Assembly: GCA_963920665.1 (NCBI GenBank)
Contig: OY987265.1
Coordinates: forward strand, 1,493,001-1,557,000
Source of the DNA: Straminergon stramineum
Lineage: Eukaryota > Streptophyta > Bryopsida > Hypnales > Calliergonaceae
Length of the DNA stretch: 64,000 nucleotides
Reading direction: 5' to 3'
The position numbers were made by a program, and so were the translations under genes. The notes beneath the pieces were generated by a model. It had not been told where the DNA came from. It saw only the letters and a list, made by a program, of their open reading frames with translations, and did not search any database. Positions 23,910 to 34,724 of the stretch are shown in pieces (the stretch's first letter is position 1; each line of letters starts with the position of its first letter).

Positions 23910-25013
23910 TTTGATCTCTAGTGGTCAATTCAGCAGCCGCCTCCTCGTGAGCGTCATGTACGGCACTCCTCCCCAAATCCTAGCTTCTCACAAACCTCCC
24001 AACCTTCCACTAACTGATCTTGAATACCGCCCAACAATCTTCAAATGTTGCTGAATCAAAAAGAGTGCGGTCTCTTCTTCTTCTTCTTCTTGTCTATTCC
24101 AAATGCAGTGGGTCTACCATATCCTCGTCGTGTGCGAGTCATTTGAGCCCAGCAGCCCAGCACTGAGCTTACTAGTAAGTTCAGTTCCTGTGCGAGGGCA
24201 CCTGGGCTACCAGTGAGGCCACCGCGGGACCGGCCATTCCGCTGGAAGGGGATCCCACGTGATTCCTGTCGATCGAAGGCACCAATGAACGGGAAAAACC
24301 GGCAGTTAGATCAAAGTTAGCCGGTGGATTTGGGAAAATATCCGGTTGCAATTCGAAAACATCGGAAAAAAACCGGTGAAAAATCTAGAAAATTTCTATT
24401 TCTAGTATAAAGTAGAGAAAATAACCGGGATGGGAACTTCAATAACCGGTTGACTAAAGGAATTGGAGGAAATTAGCCGGTGAAATTCAAAAAGTTTCCC
24501 GAACACTGGAAGGCACACGTGCTTCATGCTCTTGTCCGGTAGTTAAAGGTCCCTTTATTAGTCCGTAGCTACCCACATCATAATGATCATATTTGTTGTA
24601 AATTGCCGGTGGCAGCGGAGCAGCTTCGTTTTCCCCTGCTGCTGGAGTGAGCTCACTATTCCGTGCGATCTCATCCGTCAATCGGTCATCCCCGTGGGTT
24701 CTGCAATCTGCATTTGGAAGGGAACAAGTGCGGACTGCGGAACGGTCGTTTACTCCTTTCCCTCAGAATGTCAGATCCAAGCTGCGTTTTGGACGAGATC
24801 ACCGATTCTCGGAATCTCGGACCCTGCAGGAATGAGGTCCCGGACGCAGGCGTACTTCAGTTAGCCAATTTATTTGTATTTTTCGTTTAGGGGGGTCCGT
24901 TGGGAAAACGACACGCAACTGGTAACCGAATAGAATGCATGCAAGCGAGGAAAACATGGATTGAGAGTGCAGAGTATTGGCGGTTTTGTTCACTTTTCCA
25001 CCCAGGCACCCAC
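23910..25013. promoter_or_regulatory. Upstream region of the ZIFL gene with ACCGG cluster and G-boxes
   Basis: More GC-rich than average and directly upstream of the ZIFL start. Seven ACCGG/CCGGT words lie between 24298 and 24481, one of them the palindrome AACCGGTT. Two CACGTG G-boxes sit at 24256-24261 and 24516-24521. A short TTC run is at about 24075-24095. A minus-strand frame (about 24487-24770, some 90 residues, containing IYNKYDHYDVGSYGLIKG) is open, but I do not recognise it and no splice context supports it. Confidence 0.4.
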
Positions 25014-25244
25014 TTAACCCTTGAACGCTGGGCTGGTGCCCGTGGAAATCAAGCATTTTGGAACCGTGTGACATCATCTACTTTAAAAAAATAAAAAAAT
25101 ACTCATTGGGAGTCAAACTACTGTTGAAGATCTTCCCTTTTCACCCCTAATTTTGAGGATGAATAGTTTCACTTTTGTCCTATGCCCGAGAATTCCTTGT
25201 CATTCATCGGATGAAAAACATCCGCCTCGGCATTTAAGGGTTAA
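25014..25244 (+). mobile_element. 231-bp TTAA-flanked MITE
   Basis: It begins TTAACCCTTGAACGC and ends GCATTTAAGGGTTAA. It is collinear with 11153-11382 and, inverted, with 34473-34703. It is non-coding, with TTAA at both edges. Confidence 0.85.
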
Positions 25245-25316
25245 TTGATGGAGTGGTAGTCAGTTGTGAAAATGGTGTGAGATCATTCTAGTGAAAATTC
25301 GACCATACTTATCTTA

Positions 25317-25692
25317 TTAACCCTTAAACGTCGGATTGGTCACCGTGGGGAATAAGGTGGGCTACAAATTGTTCAAGATTAGGTGCTGACCATGCAAAAA
25401 AGTATCGTTCATGCAAATGAATATTAGCTGCCCTCATGAAATTTACAAGAAGGGCAATATGGACTCTAAGACCATGTTTCTCAATCTCCGTGACTTTTTG
25501 CTCCGATTTGCAGCACTAGAAATACAGTTGCACTCAATGATGTTATTTTTGGTTGTTCAATGATGGAGGATGTCTCCATCTTCACAATTATCAAAAAAAG
25601 AAATTGGATGAAAAAACACTTCCTTACATCCAATACAATCGTTTTTGCAATCCATCGGACACAAAACGTCCGTGTCGACGTTTAAGGGTTAA
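25317..25692 (+). mobile_element. 376-bp TTAA-flanked MITE, variant interior
   Basis: It starts TTAACCCTTAAACGTC and ends GACGTTTAAGGGTTAA, an inverted repeat of 16 bases. The right end (catcggacacaaaacgtcc) matches the 231-bp family, while the middle differs. It lies only 72 bp from the preceding element. Confidence 0.8.
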
Positions 25693-25962
25693 CTGCCATG
25701 GGCAAGCGGGGTTTCATTGTCAGACGTCGCTAGGCATGGCCAGTAATTTTCATGAATGCTGGGTGCAGCTCTGGAAATCTAGAATCTTTTACAGCTCCCA
25801 CTAACTGAAATTAATGAGTACCGTGCAGATTTGTGAGGCCATGGGATAACCTTCTACCGAATGCATCAATGGTTGCACCCCACTTGGTGCTTGCTCTTCC
25901 CTTGGCCAGCTCATAAACTTCCTGCTTCAGTTTCTTTCCACATGGAAATGATGGGAGGGGAC

Positions 25963-26080
25963 GAACGAAGTGGACTGGTGAAAGCCAATGAAGGCTAGTA
26001 GGGGGCGAAAGCCCCCTTCAATTAAAAGGAACAAACAGGAATTACAAAAAGATGAGAGGCACTTTGAACGAAGTGGACTG
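25963..26080. mobile_element. 88-bp insertion with perfect 15-bp direct repeats
   Basis: The word gaacgaagtggactg occurs at 25963-25977 and again at 26066-26080. The 88 bases between include a hairpin, gggggc-GAAA-gccccc, at 26001-26016. A 15-bp target duplication is typical of target-primed insertion (LINE or SINE), so this may be a strongly truncated non-LTR element. The rest of 25693-26243 shows nothing else. Confidence 0.45.
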
Positions 26081-26243
26081 ACCGAGAGAGAAGATAAAAA
26101 AAGTAGGTGATAGTTATTATGGGGGGTCGAAATAGCCAGTCGCCACAGTGAGACGCTGGCTGCATACAGATAGATATGAATCTTCCAATCAATAAGTTAT
26201 CCTACTGTAAGATACTCGGCATTTGACTATGGTGCATTGGTGC

Positions 26244-29200
26244 GGCCAGGGTGAATTGACCCCCTAATTGCCCCGATTGTGGATGGATGGAGGGGATGAG
26301 GGGGCATTCCCCGTCCGTCCACAACCCTCCGACCTCCCTCCCACCTCCCTCCGACTTCCGACCTGCTCTGCTCCCCTGCGACCTCCCTGCTCCCCTCCGA
26401 GGCTCCGACCTCTTCCTTGCTCTCCTGCCACCTTCTCAATTTCAAATTCCAGCGTGGAATTTCGTGTTTTCAAGGACGTTCAATTTGACTGGACCAATGT
26501 TTCCCTTCCAAAAATTCAAAAACTCGTTGCGCCTTAAGTTATTGACTTCATGAAGTAATTATTCCTTGTGGTTTCTTTTCATATGAAATCATTCTTTTTA
26601 AAATTAATAAATCTATTAAATTGAGTCCTTCATGGCTTGTCATGTTGCATAAAAATGTAGAGGTGTAATAAGAAATTGTGCTTTCTTTCTTAACTTAGTA
26701 TAAAATAAAGCCTACTTATTAATTTTTCATTGAAGGGAAGATAAGTTGTTTTTCAATTCAAAATTTTGAAAGAAAGATTTCTTTTTTTTAATATAAATAA
26801 AACTTCCTATTTTTTTTTTAACAATATCTTTCACACTTTGAGTCTATATTTAGAATTTTCAAACAATCATATCTAAAAAAAAGGGGAAAAAACTAACAAT
26901 GGAAGTGTTTAGATGTTAGAAGATTCATCTTGTAGATAATTTTATTTATTTGTATGTCATTTAATTCACACTCAAATATTAGCCAAAAGTTATTTTGGAA
27001 TAATTTTGAAATAGAGATTGTAATCCCCTAAAGACAAGGTAGTCCAAATTTCCAAAATAATAGAGATGTATGAAGAATAATTTGATGAAGACTTTAAAAA
27101 AAATTGTAAAGTAAGATTCATAGATTATATTGATACAATTATATCAATTGCTACACTAACTAATATTTCTCAATAAAACTTGAAACCAAAAATTGATAAT
27201 TCTTTCTAAAATTCATTATAGATTGAATTTTGGTGATTTTTTCACAAAATATTTCTTTAAGTTCCATATTCTAAGTTCTAATTCAATCTAGTGATCTTTT
27301 AAGATTTTGATTTTACTTATTTACTCAAATCATTTTTGAAGGGGCATTTTCTAAACTAAGAAGATCAATTTTTGAGGTCAAACATATTTATAACCATTGA
27401 ACTATAATAGATTTGTAATATGAAGTTGTGAACATCTATACCAAAAAAAATGTGGGAACCATACATAGGAATGTACAAATATTTAGAAGGATGAAAAAAC
27501 AATGATTTTGTTCACCCAAGATATGTTTGTGTTCATATATTGTTCAAAATTTGAATGCATGTTTTTTTAGGGGTTTAGTTCTAGATAAATTTTTGCAATA
27601 AAAAAAAATTAATTTAAAAAGAATCATAGCTTATGTACACATTAAAGTTTCTACAAGTTCTTCTATATGTTATTAATTTCATAAAAAAATTCATTACAAA
27701 TCTTGTTTTGAAATGATAAATTAAATAGTAATTGTTGAATGAGTGCAAGGTACACTCAAAATGAAGTCTTTTTTCTAAAGCCATTGAATTGCTTGTAGTT
27801 TGAAAATTGTCTAGTATAAGAATGCTTGGATTTGAAATTTGAATAAACAAAATAGACCCAATTGAAATGAAAACAAAAATTATAGAAGTCATGATAAATC
27901 TAGTGTATTAAAGAAGATTATGCAATGATCACATGCATTCATTAAATTTTGTGTTGGGCCAATTTTGTACTCTGGATTGAGAATGCCTTGAGGGAGGTCC
28001 CACCCTTACAATTTATGAGCTATGAAGGGGTAGATTCTAAGCTTCAATTCAAAACGAAGGCACCTTTGTGAATTTGACTAGCTTGCATGCAATCAAGCCT
28101 TGTTGCCATTCCAAAATACATATAAATTGAAGAAGAATTCAAATGAAATCTTAAAAAAGATATAAAGTAGGGATCAAATAGCTAGTTCTCACAATACCAA
28201 TAGTGCAAAATGTGACATTTCATGGCTTTTAAGTATAAAAAGGATATGTTTATCTTCATTTTGTCTTCATGAATTTGTCTTCATTTTTCTCAAAATACGG
28301 ATATGTTCCAAATTTTGCTTGAAATAAATGTGGATAAAAATTAGACATGAGATAAGTGTGGATTAGATAACTACTCAAGAGCCAAATGGTTTGAGAGTGT
28401 CATCACATATGATATTGTTGATTTTGTTGGATTGCAACAACATTTGTGACATAAATGTATTCTAAACTCTTAAATCCAAGACACATAGGTTTTAAGTTTT
28501 AGACTGAATGTCCTTGTAAAAGTAACTTAGTGCCATTAGTGGCTACCACCAATTAAACAAATTCGAGGTTTAATGCCAATATGACAACTCGATTGCAAGC
28601 CTGTGTAGAACATCAATATTTTGTGGTTGCTTTGAGGATCTAGATAGAGTAAGGGTTTAGGCTTAGAGTGATCTACTTTTAAACTTAACTTGGAGTCTGA
28701 TTCCTGAAGACCCTACAAACAAAATTGCACAGCATACTTGCTCCCAAGTACAAACCTCCAACACAAATGTCTCTCCAAAACTGCCACCCTGAATCTCAAA
28801 CCTAGAAACCATCTTGTAGTCCCTTGTCCAAAACCTACAAAGGGGAGTTTTCTACACATCTGGACACATTCTCTAAATAACACTGCATGAGCAATACGAC
28901 AAATGTAATTCAGTAAGAGCTACGCCAGATTGAGAACACAATAGAATTTTGCTAGTAAAAAGATTAGATAACACATATCCTGCCTTGAATGGATCTTGCT
29001 CTATACTTTTGTTGTGCAAAATTATTCGAAGAAAGCTCGTAAATTTATAGACTCTTAAGATTTAAGATGTCATGAATGGAATAGTGCTGTACCTGGCAGC
29101 AATAGAGCAATACGTAGCCAGAACTTCAATTCAAACTTTACATCCACTAGATCCGACACTCCAAACTCCAAACTTCAAATCTGACTTATATTGATGGAAC

Positions 29201-29677
29201 ACTCCAAATTACAAACTTTAGATTCGACTTCCTTTGATGAAACATTCCAAACTTCAAACTTAAGATCTGACTACCACTGAGGTTTAGATCCAAATTTCAC
29301 GGAGCATTGGCAAGATTGAGGCAGCTCTCCTCGGTACCACCAAAACTCAAAACTCAAACATTAAAACATAAAAATACAAGCATTTGGTTGAGATCATCCT
29401 GTCTATGCACACATTCGGAGCAAATTCGGTGAAGATTGGCATTCGGAGAAGCAAAAAATTCTTCAAATCCGGATCAGCCAGAACGTTCAAGCGCAGAGGG
29501 GACAAGTTGCAAGGAGTAGGTTGGATGGGCAGGTCGAAAGGGAGCAGGTGGGAGGGGAGGAGGTCGAAAGGGAGGAGGTTGGAGGGCAGGAGGTCGGGGC
29601 GGGATGCACAGTGAATGGCCTCCTCATCCCCCATCCATCCACATTCGGAGCAATGAGGGGGTCAATTCACCCTGGCC
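26244..29677. mobile_element. 3.43-kb non-coding element with long TIRs and 10-bp target duplication
   Basis: Both ends carry an inverted repeat of about 65 bp starting GGCCAGGGTGAATTGACCCC, followed by GC-rich subterminal arrays built on 'cgacctccct' (about 26300-26440 and, inverted, about 29500-29600). The perfect direct repeat gcattggtgc flanks it at 26234-26243 and 29678-29687. The interior is AT-rich with no open frame longer than about 90 codons, so it is non-autonomous. Three 43-46 bp tandem units built on 'actccaaac-tcaaactt' lie at about 29150-29280. The termini match the small elements at 16827-17069 and 33543-33730. A 9-10 bp duplication favours a Mutator-like class. Confidence 0.8.
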
Positions 29678-30125
29678 GCATTGGTGCTGCCTGCCTGATT
29701 ATAACTTCGTTCCAGTGACAGCTAGACGTGCTCCCCAAAGGAGCAAGTCTTCTAACGTAACGTATATTAATAGAACTCTGGAAGTGCATCTACAATCCGT
29801 CGCCGGATCAGGGGCAGCAACGGGAAGTTTGGGAGTGGGGACCAGCGTAAGTTTTGCGGAACTCCAACCACTCCACGACATTGTTTACCAATGGGAAGCA
29901 GGGGTCAATTCCCTTTTGCATCCTGAAGAGGGGGACCCTACAGTGAACAAATTGACTTGTATGGCTCCTCAGCCAATCCCAATCCTTGAATTAACTCACA
30001 AGAAGTCCCTCCAAGGTATCTTGCAAAGCATACATTAATATCTTCCGAGCATGGGGAAGACCATTGCATGGTTATACAAAGTTATGCATGTTGTTGATGT
30101 GGCAATGGTTTGGAAGATGAAGATG

Positions 30126-30128
<3 letters not shown>
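29678..30128 (+). other. Unrecognised open frame next to the large element
   Basis: A plus-strand frame ends at 30038 and is open back into the element. The part outside it, from about 29720 to 30038 after a possible splice acceptor (ttccag), could encode roughly 106 residues. It contains a Gly/Ser/Ala-rich segment (SGAATGSLGVGTSVSF) and no recognised domain. It might be the last exon of a lost gene or a chance frame. Confidence 0.2.

Positions 30129-30170
<42 letters not shown>
30129..30170. repeat. (AT)21 microsatellite
   Basis: Forty-two bases of uninterrupted AT dinucleotides. Confidence 0.98.
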
Positions 30171-30172
<2 letters not shown>

Positions 30173-30723
30173 TATTTTAATCTACTTTTTCCTATTTTGT
30201 GATTCATAGTTTACTATAACAAGACGGAAACATTTAGCAACTTCTGAGCCTTTCACTTGGATGGATTCGGGTAATGCAGTAAAAAAGAGGTCCATATTGG
30301 CTTGAGGCAGGTCAGTTTTTTGCGATAGATCGCCTACTGTTGAGTGCAGTTCTAAACAGTGGAAAGCTTCAGTTGTCAACTGCACATACAGTACTTACTA
30401 CTCCGTACTTAGCATAGGAAGGTCCGACCGTCCGATGTACCCCAGGAACTTTCTGCTTGAACCGCAGGCTCCCTACAGTACTGTACAGTAACTTCAGTTT
30501 TTTCCCAATACTGTAGCGTAGGTAAGCTTAAGTTAGCAAAGCAACCCCGTGGAAAAAACTTGTCCATTCAGATTGCTTCCAGAGCCACACGTGGTTGGCG
30601 TGTTGGATCATTCTTAGCTGCATTGGCAGGTCGTCAATTTCCCTTGGTCGAACGGTCCTTGGAAACAACTGATTTACAAAGCTCCAAAAAAGGTAAGGGA
30701 GTCGACCCCTTTCTGACCACTTA

Positions 30724-31147
30724 GAGCCGGTTGCCATTGACGACCTGGACGTCCAGTAACTGGAGGTACAGGCGGCCTCTATTACTGTTCGAGCTCCAGT
30801 CTCCCCTCCGGCCGGACCTCCAGCCTCCAGCCTTTGCAATTCGGCTTTGCAGAAGTGGAGGGCCTGGACGGAAGCCTGGAGGGGTTATTTGAAAGAAAAA
30901 ACAAAGTTCAATAACAACCAAAATCTGCGGGATGGATGTCCCCTGAAAATGGGCGACCTGAAAATGGGCGGTTCTGCACTGTAGCAACCTCAAAATGTGT
31001 TGTCTGCGCTGTAGCGACCTGAAAATGCGCGGCTGAGATGTCACAGAGGCAAGCGTATGGAGAGCCAATGGAGAGTACCGGAAGTCCAGATTACTTCCAG
31101 TTCCCCTCCGGTTCCTGGACCTCCAGTTCCCCAATGGCAACCGGCCC
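30724..31147. mobile_element. 424-bp Tourist-like (PIF/Harbinger) MITE
   Basis: The terminal inverted repeats are GAGCCGGTTGCCATTG on the left and CAATGGCAACCGGCCC on the right (one mismatch). Both are flanked by TTA (30721-30723 and 31148-31150), the usual 3-bp duplication of PIF/Harbinger elements. Subterminal DNA is rich in 'cctccag' words. The middle has three or four short repeats of 'gacctgaaaatgggcg' at about 30940-31040. It is non-coding. Confidence 0.75.
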
Positions 31148-31150
31148 TTA

Positions 31151-33262
31151 AGCAGATACACATACTGCAAGGGAGGTTTCAACAGTGGGGAAATTTTTTC
31201 CATGAGCAGAAATAGAGTTCATAAGGTTTCCATAATTTTGCAGATTTTTTTCCTCACAAAATAATTACTATGAATTTTTAAGCTGAAGATTCTGTTCTAC
31301 CCATATTGGCCATACAGACCTTCCTCTTTTCGACCAAGGGCTGGTTGCAAAATCCAAGAAGGATTGGGTTCAAATTTGAGAGTCTTGTAGCCAATTGTAA
31401 TGCACCACAAATTGCCTGGGAACTGTGCCAGCATTAATTGTTGCTAATCACCTGCTAATTGAAATTACTCCACCCTACGTTGCCAGATTGGGTCTGTGAT
31501 TTGTAAGGGGTCAGCTCCCTTACTGTAGTTATTTCAAGATTCATTGAAAACTGAAGTCTCTTAGTTAGTGCTTCATCAAATCTAGCAGACACTAATATGC
31601 TCTTCTTCAACAACCCGGAGAGACACAACAGTTCAATTTTTTGGCTTTTGAAGTTGAAAATAGGGTACCATATGATAGCTTAGGGACTCCTTACATGCAT
31701 CGGTTTCACAAGGGGTGCTATAATTGAAATAGCAATTGCACTTTCATATGGACCCGATGGGTGGAGAAGGATACAATAAGAAATCCAAACATATTAGATT
31801 CTCTCAAGATTGATTAGTCTCCACGAATGGAGTTCTCAACCGATATTGCTAAAACTTCAATTCTACCTTTCTTACTTGCCCACCTCAATAAGAAAATTAG
31901 TTAAGCTTATTTTTTCTTATTTTTTCTTATCACTTCAATTAGTACAAACTTGCCCAATGGGCTCACATTTAGGCTCACCTTTTGGAGTGGGACAATTAGG
32001 TGTGGAAAAGCTCCAACAATTAGATAGGCTCAGTGACACTTGGCTCATGTTGTGCAATTACTAACTACACTCATTTAGCAAACTCAATTTAAGTGCCTTT
32101 CCTCTTAAAGTCTAATAGAAGTCAAAGTGAGATTATCTTTATTTTTCTTGCTTACAAGAATACCACTCAAAGTCCTAGGCCTCTAGTTCTATGTACTCTT
32201 TTCCTAGGATTCAATAAAATTTGTCCCCATTTCAAAAAAAATTAAAATAATACCACTCAAATGTTTCCCTAATGGTTTGATTTTTACACTTACAAGAAGA
32301 ATCATGTGCAAGAATATATGGTTAGCAAGACTTTTGTTCGGCTCTCTAAGGATAAGCCATAGGAACTTTTTATTTCCAAATGTTCTCAAATGGTTTTGTA
32401 TATTTACAAAAATCGCCAAAGATAATTGAGGAATTAGACTTTTCCAAGCATATTTTGGACATGTTGAAGTATATTGAGTAGTATACTTGTATGAAATGAT
32501 TTTTCAATATTTTAAAATACTTTTTGATCTTTTTAGGAATTCAATCAAAATGATTAGTAAACTAAAATTTCAATAAAAGGAAATTTTTTCTAGATTCTTT
32601 AGCAAGTGGAATGAATTTTTTTAGAATATTTTAGTAAGAATTTCACGAATTTTAGTATTTTATTGAGTGAAATATTACTAACTAAACTATGTCTCCAAAA
32701 ATTGTGGAAAATTTGAGAAGTGCATTAAATGTTTACTCATCATTTTTCATGATTTTTTGGAGATTTTTTGAGTGAATTATAAGAAACATAAAAAATTGGA
32801 GTCCTCTTCTAGTCAATAATATTTCATTCACTAAAATTTTGAAATTTTTGAAATTTTTACCAAAAGAATTCTAAGAAGAATTATCATTCCACTATAAAAT
32901 CTTGAAAATTAACAAAATTACTTATATTAAAATATTTTTCACTTACAAGTTTGACTAAATTAATTAGTTTGACAAAAAAAGAAAAATTGTTTAGAAATTT
33001 TTGAAAAATCATTTTATACAAGTGTGCTACTTTTCCTTCAACATTTCCAAAAAAATTCTTGACAAAATTTAATTTCTCCATTATTTATGGCAATCTTTGA
33101 TGTGTATGAATACTTTTAAGAGAGCCACTTTAAATTAGCCATAGATGATCAAATTTGAATTCATGTTTGGAATCAGTGACCCCTGAAGAAAATAGAAAAT
33201 AGTCAAGAAAATGCAAAATTAAACACCGGAGTACAAAATAGGGGGGAATTTCAGTTACATTT
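31151..33262. other. AT-rich intergenic DNA
   Basis: Only short random open frames and A/T-rich runs. No gene or repeat structure that I can support. Confidence 0.5.
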
Positions 33263-33504
33263 CTCCCTACACTAAATAGTGAAATTAGGTTGCCCCACAC
33301 TATATAAATATTTAGTATTGCATTACAAGAATGCACTACTTTTGAATTAGGTGTTGTTGAAATTGGAACTCATGAACCTTCATGTGTACAAATGGAAATA
33401 TATGTAGAATTCTTTTTTTACTTTGATGACTTGTAAAGTACCTTTTGGGGGGTAAGTCAATCTAATTGTTAAGGCAACCTAATTTCACTATTTAGTGTAG
33501 GGAG
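33263..33504. mobile_element. 242-bp fold-back element with perfect 32-bp inverted repeats
   Basis: The arms at 33263-33294 (ctccctacactaaatagtga onwards) and 33473-33504 are exact reverse complements over 32 bases, with a 178-base spacer. TTT flanks both sides and could be a 3-bp target duplication. It has no coding capacity. Confidence 0.7.
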
Positions 33505-33542
33505 TTTATTGGGATGCTCTTCAAATGTGTTGCTTTCCACAT

Positions 33543-33730
33543 AGCCGGGGGGAACCCCCTTTGCATGTCTTCCTGAAGTCAGTCCAATGGTGCATGTAAA
33601 TAAAAGACCCCCTATTTTGTTCTCTTAATTCTGATTCCAAATTTGAATTCTAAATTTCCAAATTTTATCATGCATGGCAAATGAAAAGTTCCCGTAAAGT
33701 CAGGGTGTGGAGGTCGGTTCACCCCCAGCC
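33543..33730 (+). mobile_element. 188-bp member of the GGCC-GGGGTGAA MITE family
   Basis: The left end reads agccggggggaacc and the right end, reversed, reads ggctgggggtgaaccgacct. The interior shares 'gacccccctattttgt'-like and 'aaattttatcatgcatggc' words with the element at 16827-17069. Its termini are more decayed than those of the other members and no clear target duplication remains. Confidence 0.6.
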
Positions 33731-33887
33731 CTTCCTGCCTGCATCTACTCGTCCTTGCATCCAAGAAAAAACAAGGCAAACATGGAAATTTATCCAAGAC
33801 TTCAAAATTCCCTTGACCTCCCCTGGTAGTGATCCAGGAAGCAATGGCAACTTGGGACAATTCCAGAGGGTGATCGCCAATAAAAAG

Positions 33888-34470
33888 TTAACCCTTTAGT
33901 ACACAGTTGACCAGTTTTTGGTTGATTTTGGGACTTTTTGTTTGCTACTGTTCACAAAATATTTGATTTCAAAAACCCTAGGGAACAACGCAATTAGAGT
34001 ATCTTCATATGCTCCGAACAAAACCAATTTCATAGGAGTGCATGCAAAAATGCATCAGCTATGCTTATCCAAACTTAAATGTCCCGAGCCTTCACAAGTA
34101 AAATATCATAAAGAAATACATGTTTAATGTAAGGAATGACTACTTATATGTGTGAAAGAATTAGCAGGAAGTTTTTTGATTAATTTTTGGAGCATTTATT
34201 AAAATTTATGTCCAATTGTGGCTGAACGTCTGTAGCACCGGTGTTGAAGGTTGTTTACAACATATCAATCTTTGAAGGTTATTTACAAGCATGTGCACCG
34301 TTGGATCACTTTCATTTTTTGTTTGGTTCAAGTATCTATCTTATAGAACCAACTGATAGGATCCGATCTAGGATTTCATCCTTAAAGGGGCTACAAAATT
34401 TCACTTTATCAAAATTGTATTCAAAAATCGCGCTTGCCCCTCAAATCAACCATGGTCACTAAAGGGTTAA
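33888..34470. mobile_element. 583-bp TTAA-flanked element with perfect 13-bp ends
   Basis: It starts TTAACCCTTTAGT and ends ACTAAAGGGTTAA, an exact inverted repeat including the TTAA target. The interior is unrelated to the other TTAA families in the window and has no supported coding region. It ends 2 bp before the next element begins. Confidence 0.75.
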
Positions 34471-34472
34471 AG

Positions 34473-34703
34473 TTCAACCCCTAAACAACATGGTGGTTGT
34501 TTTTCGTCCAATGAACATCGAGGAATTATCCTCTGTAGGACAGAATTGCAACTATTCATCTTCAGAATTAGGGGTGAAAAGGGGAGATCTTCTATAGTAA
34601 TTTGACTACCAATGCATATTTTTTATTTTTTTAAAGTAGATGATGTCACATGATTCCAAAATGCCTGATTTCTATGGTCACCAGCTTGGCATTCAAGGGT
34701 TAA
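34473..34703 (-). mobile_element. 231-bp TTAA-flanked MITE, inverted copy
   Basis: The reverse complement is collinear with 25014-25244 throughout, with the same length. One outer target has decayed to TTCA; the other is TTAA. It is non-coding. Confidence 0.8.
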
Positions 34704-34724
34704 ATGGTGGAACTGTTGGGTTTT

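Noticed and set aside
26001..26016. GC-rich hairpin followed by T-containing DNA as a bacterial-type terminator
   Set aside because: The setting is a eukaryotic genome and the hairpin sits within a duplicated-flank insertion.
29150..29280. CRISPR-like short repeats
   Set aside because: Units are adjacent and diverged, without uniform spacers; a simple tandem repeat inside a transposon.
30721..31203. 160-codon minus-strand frame
   Set aside because: It coincides with the Tourist-like element and reads through its inverted repeats; no domain.
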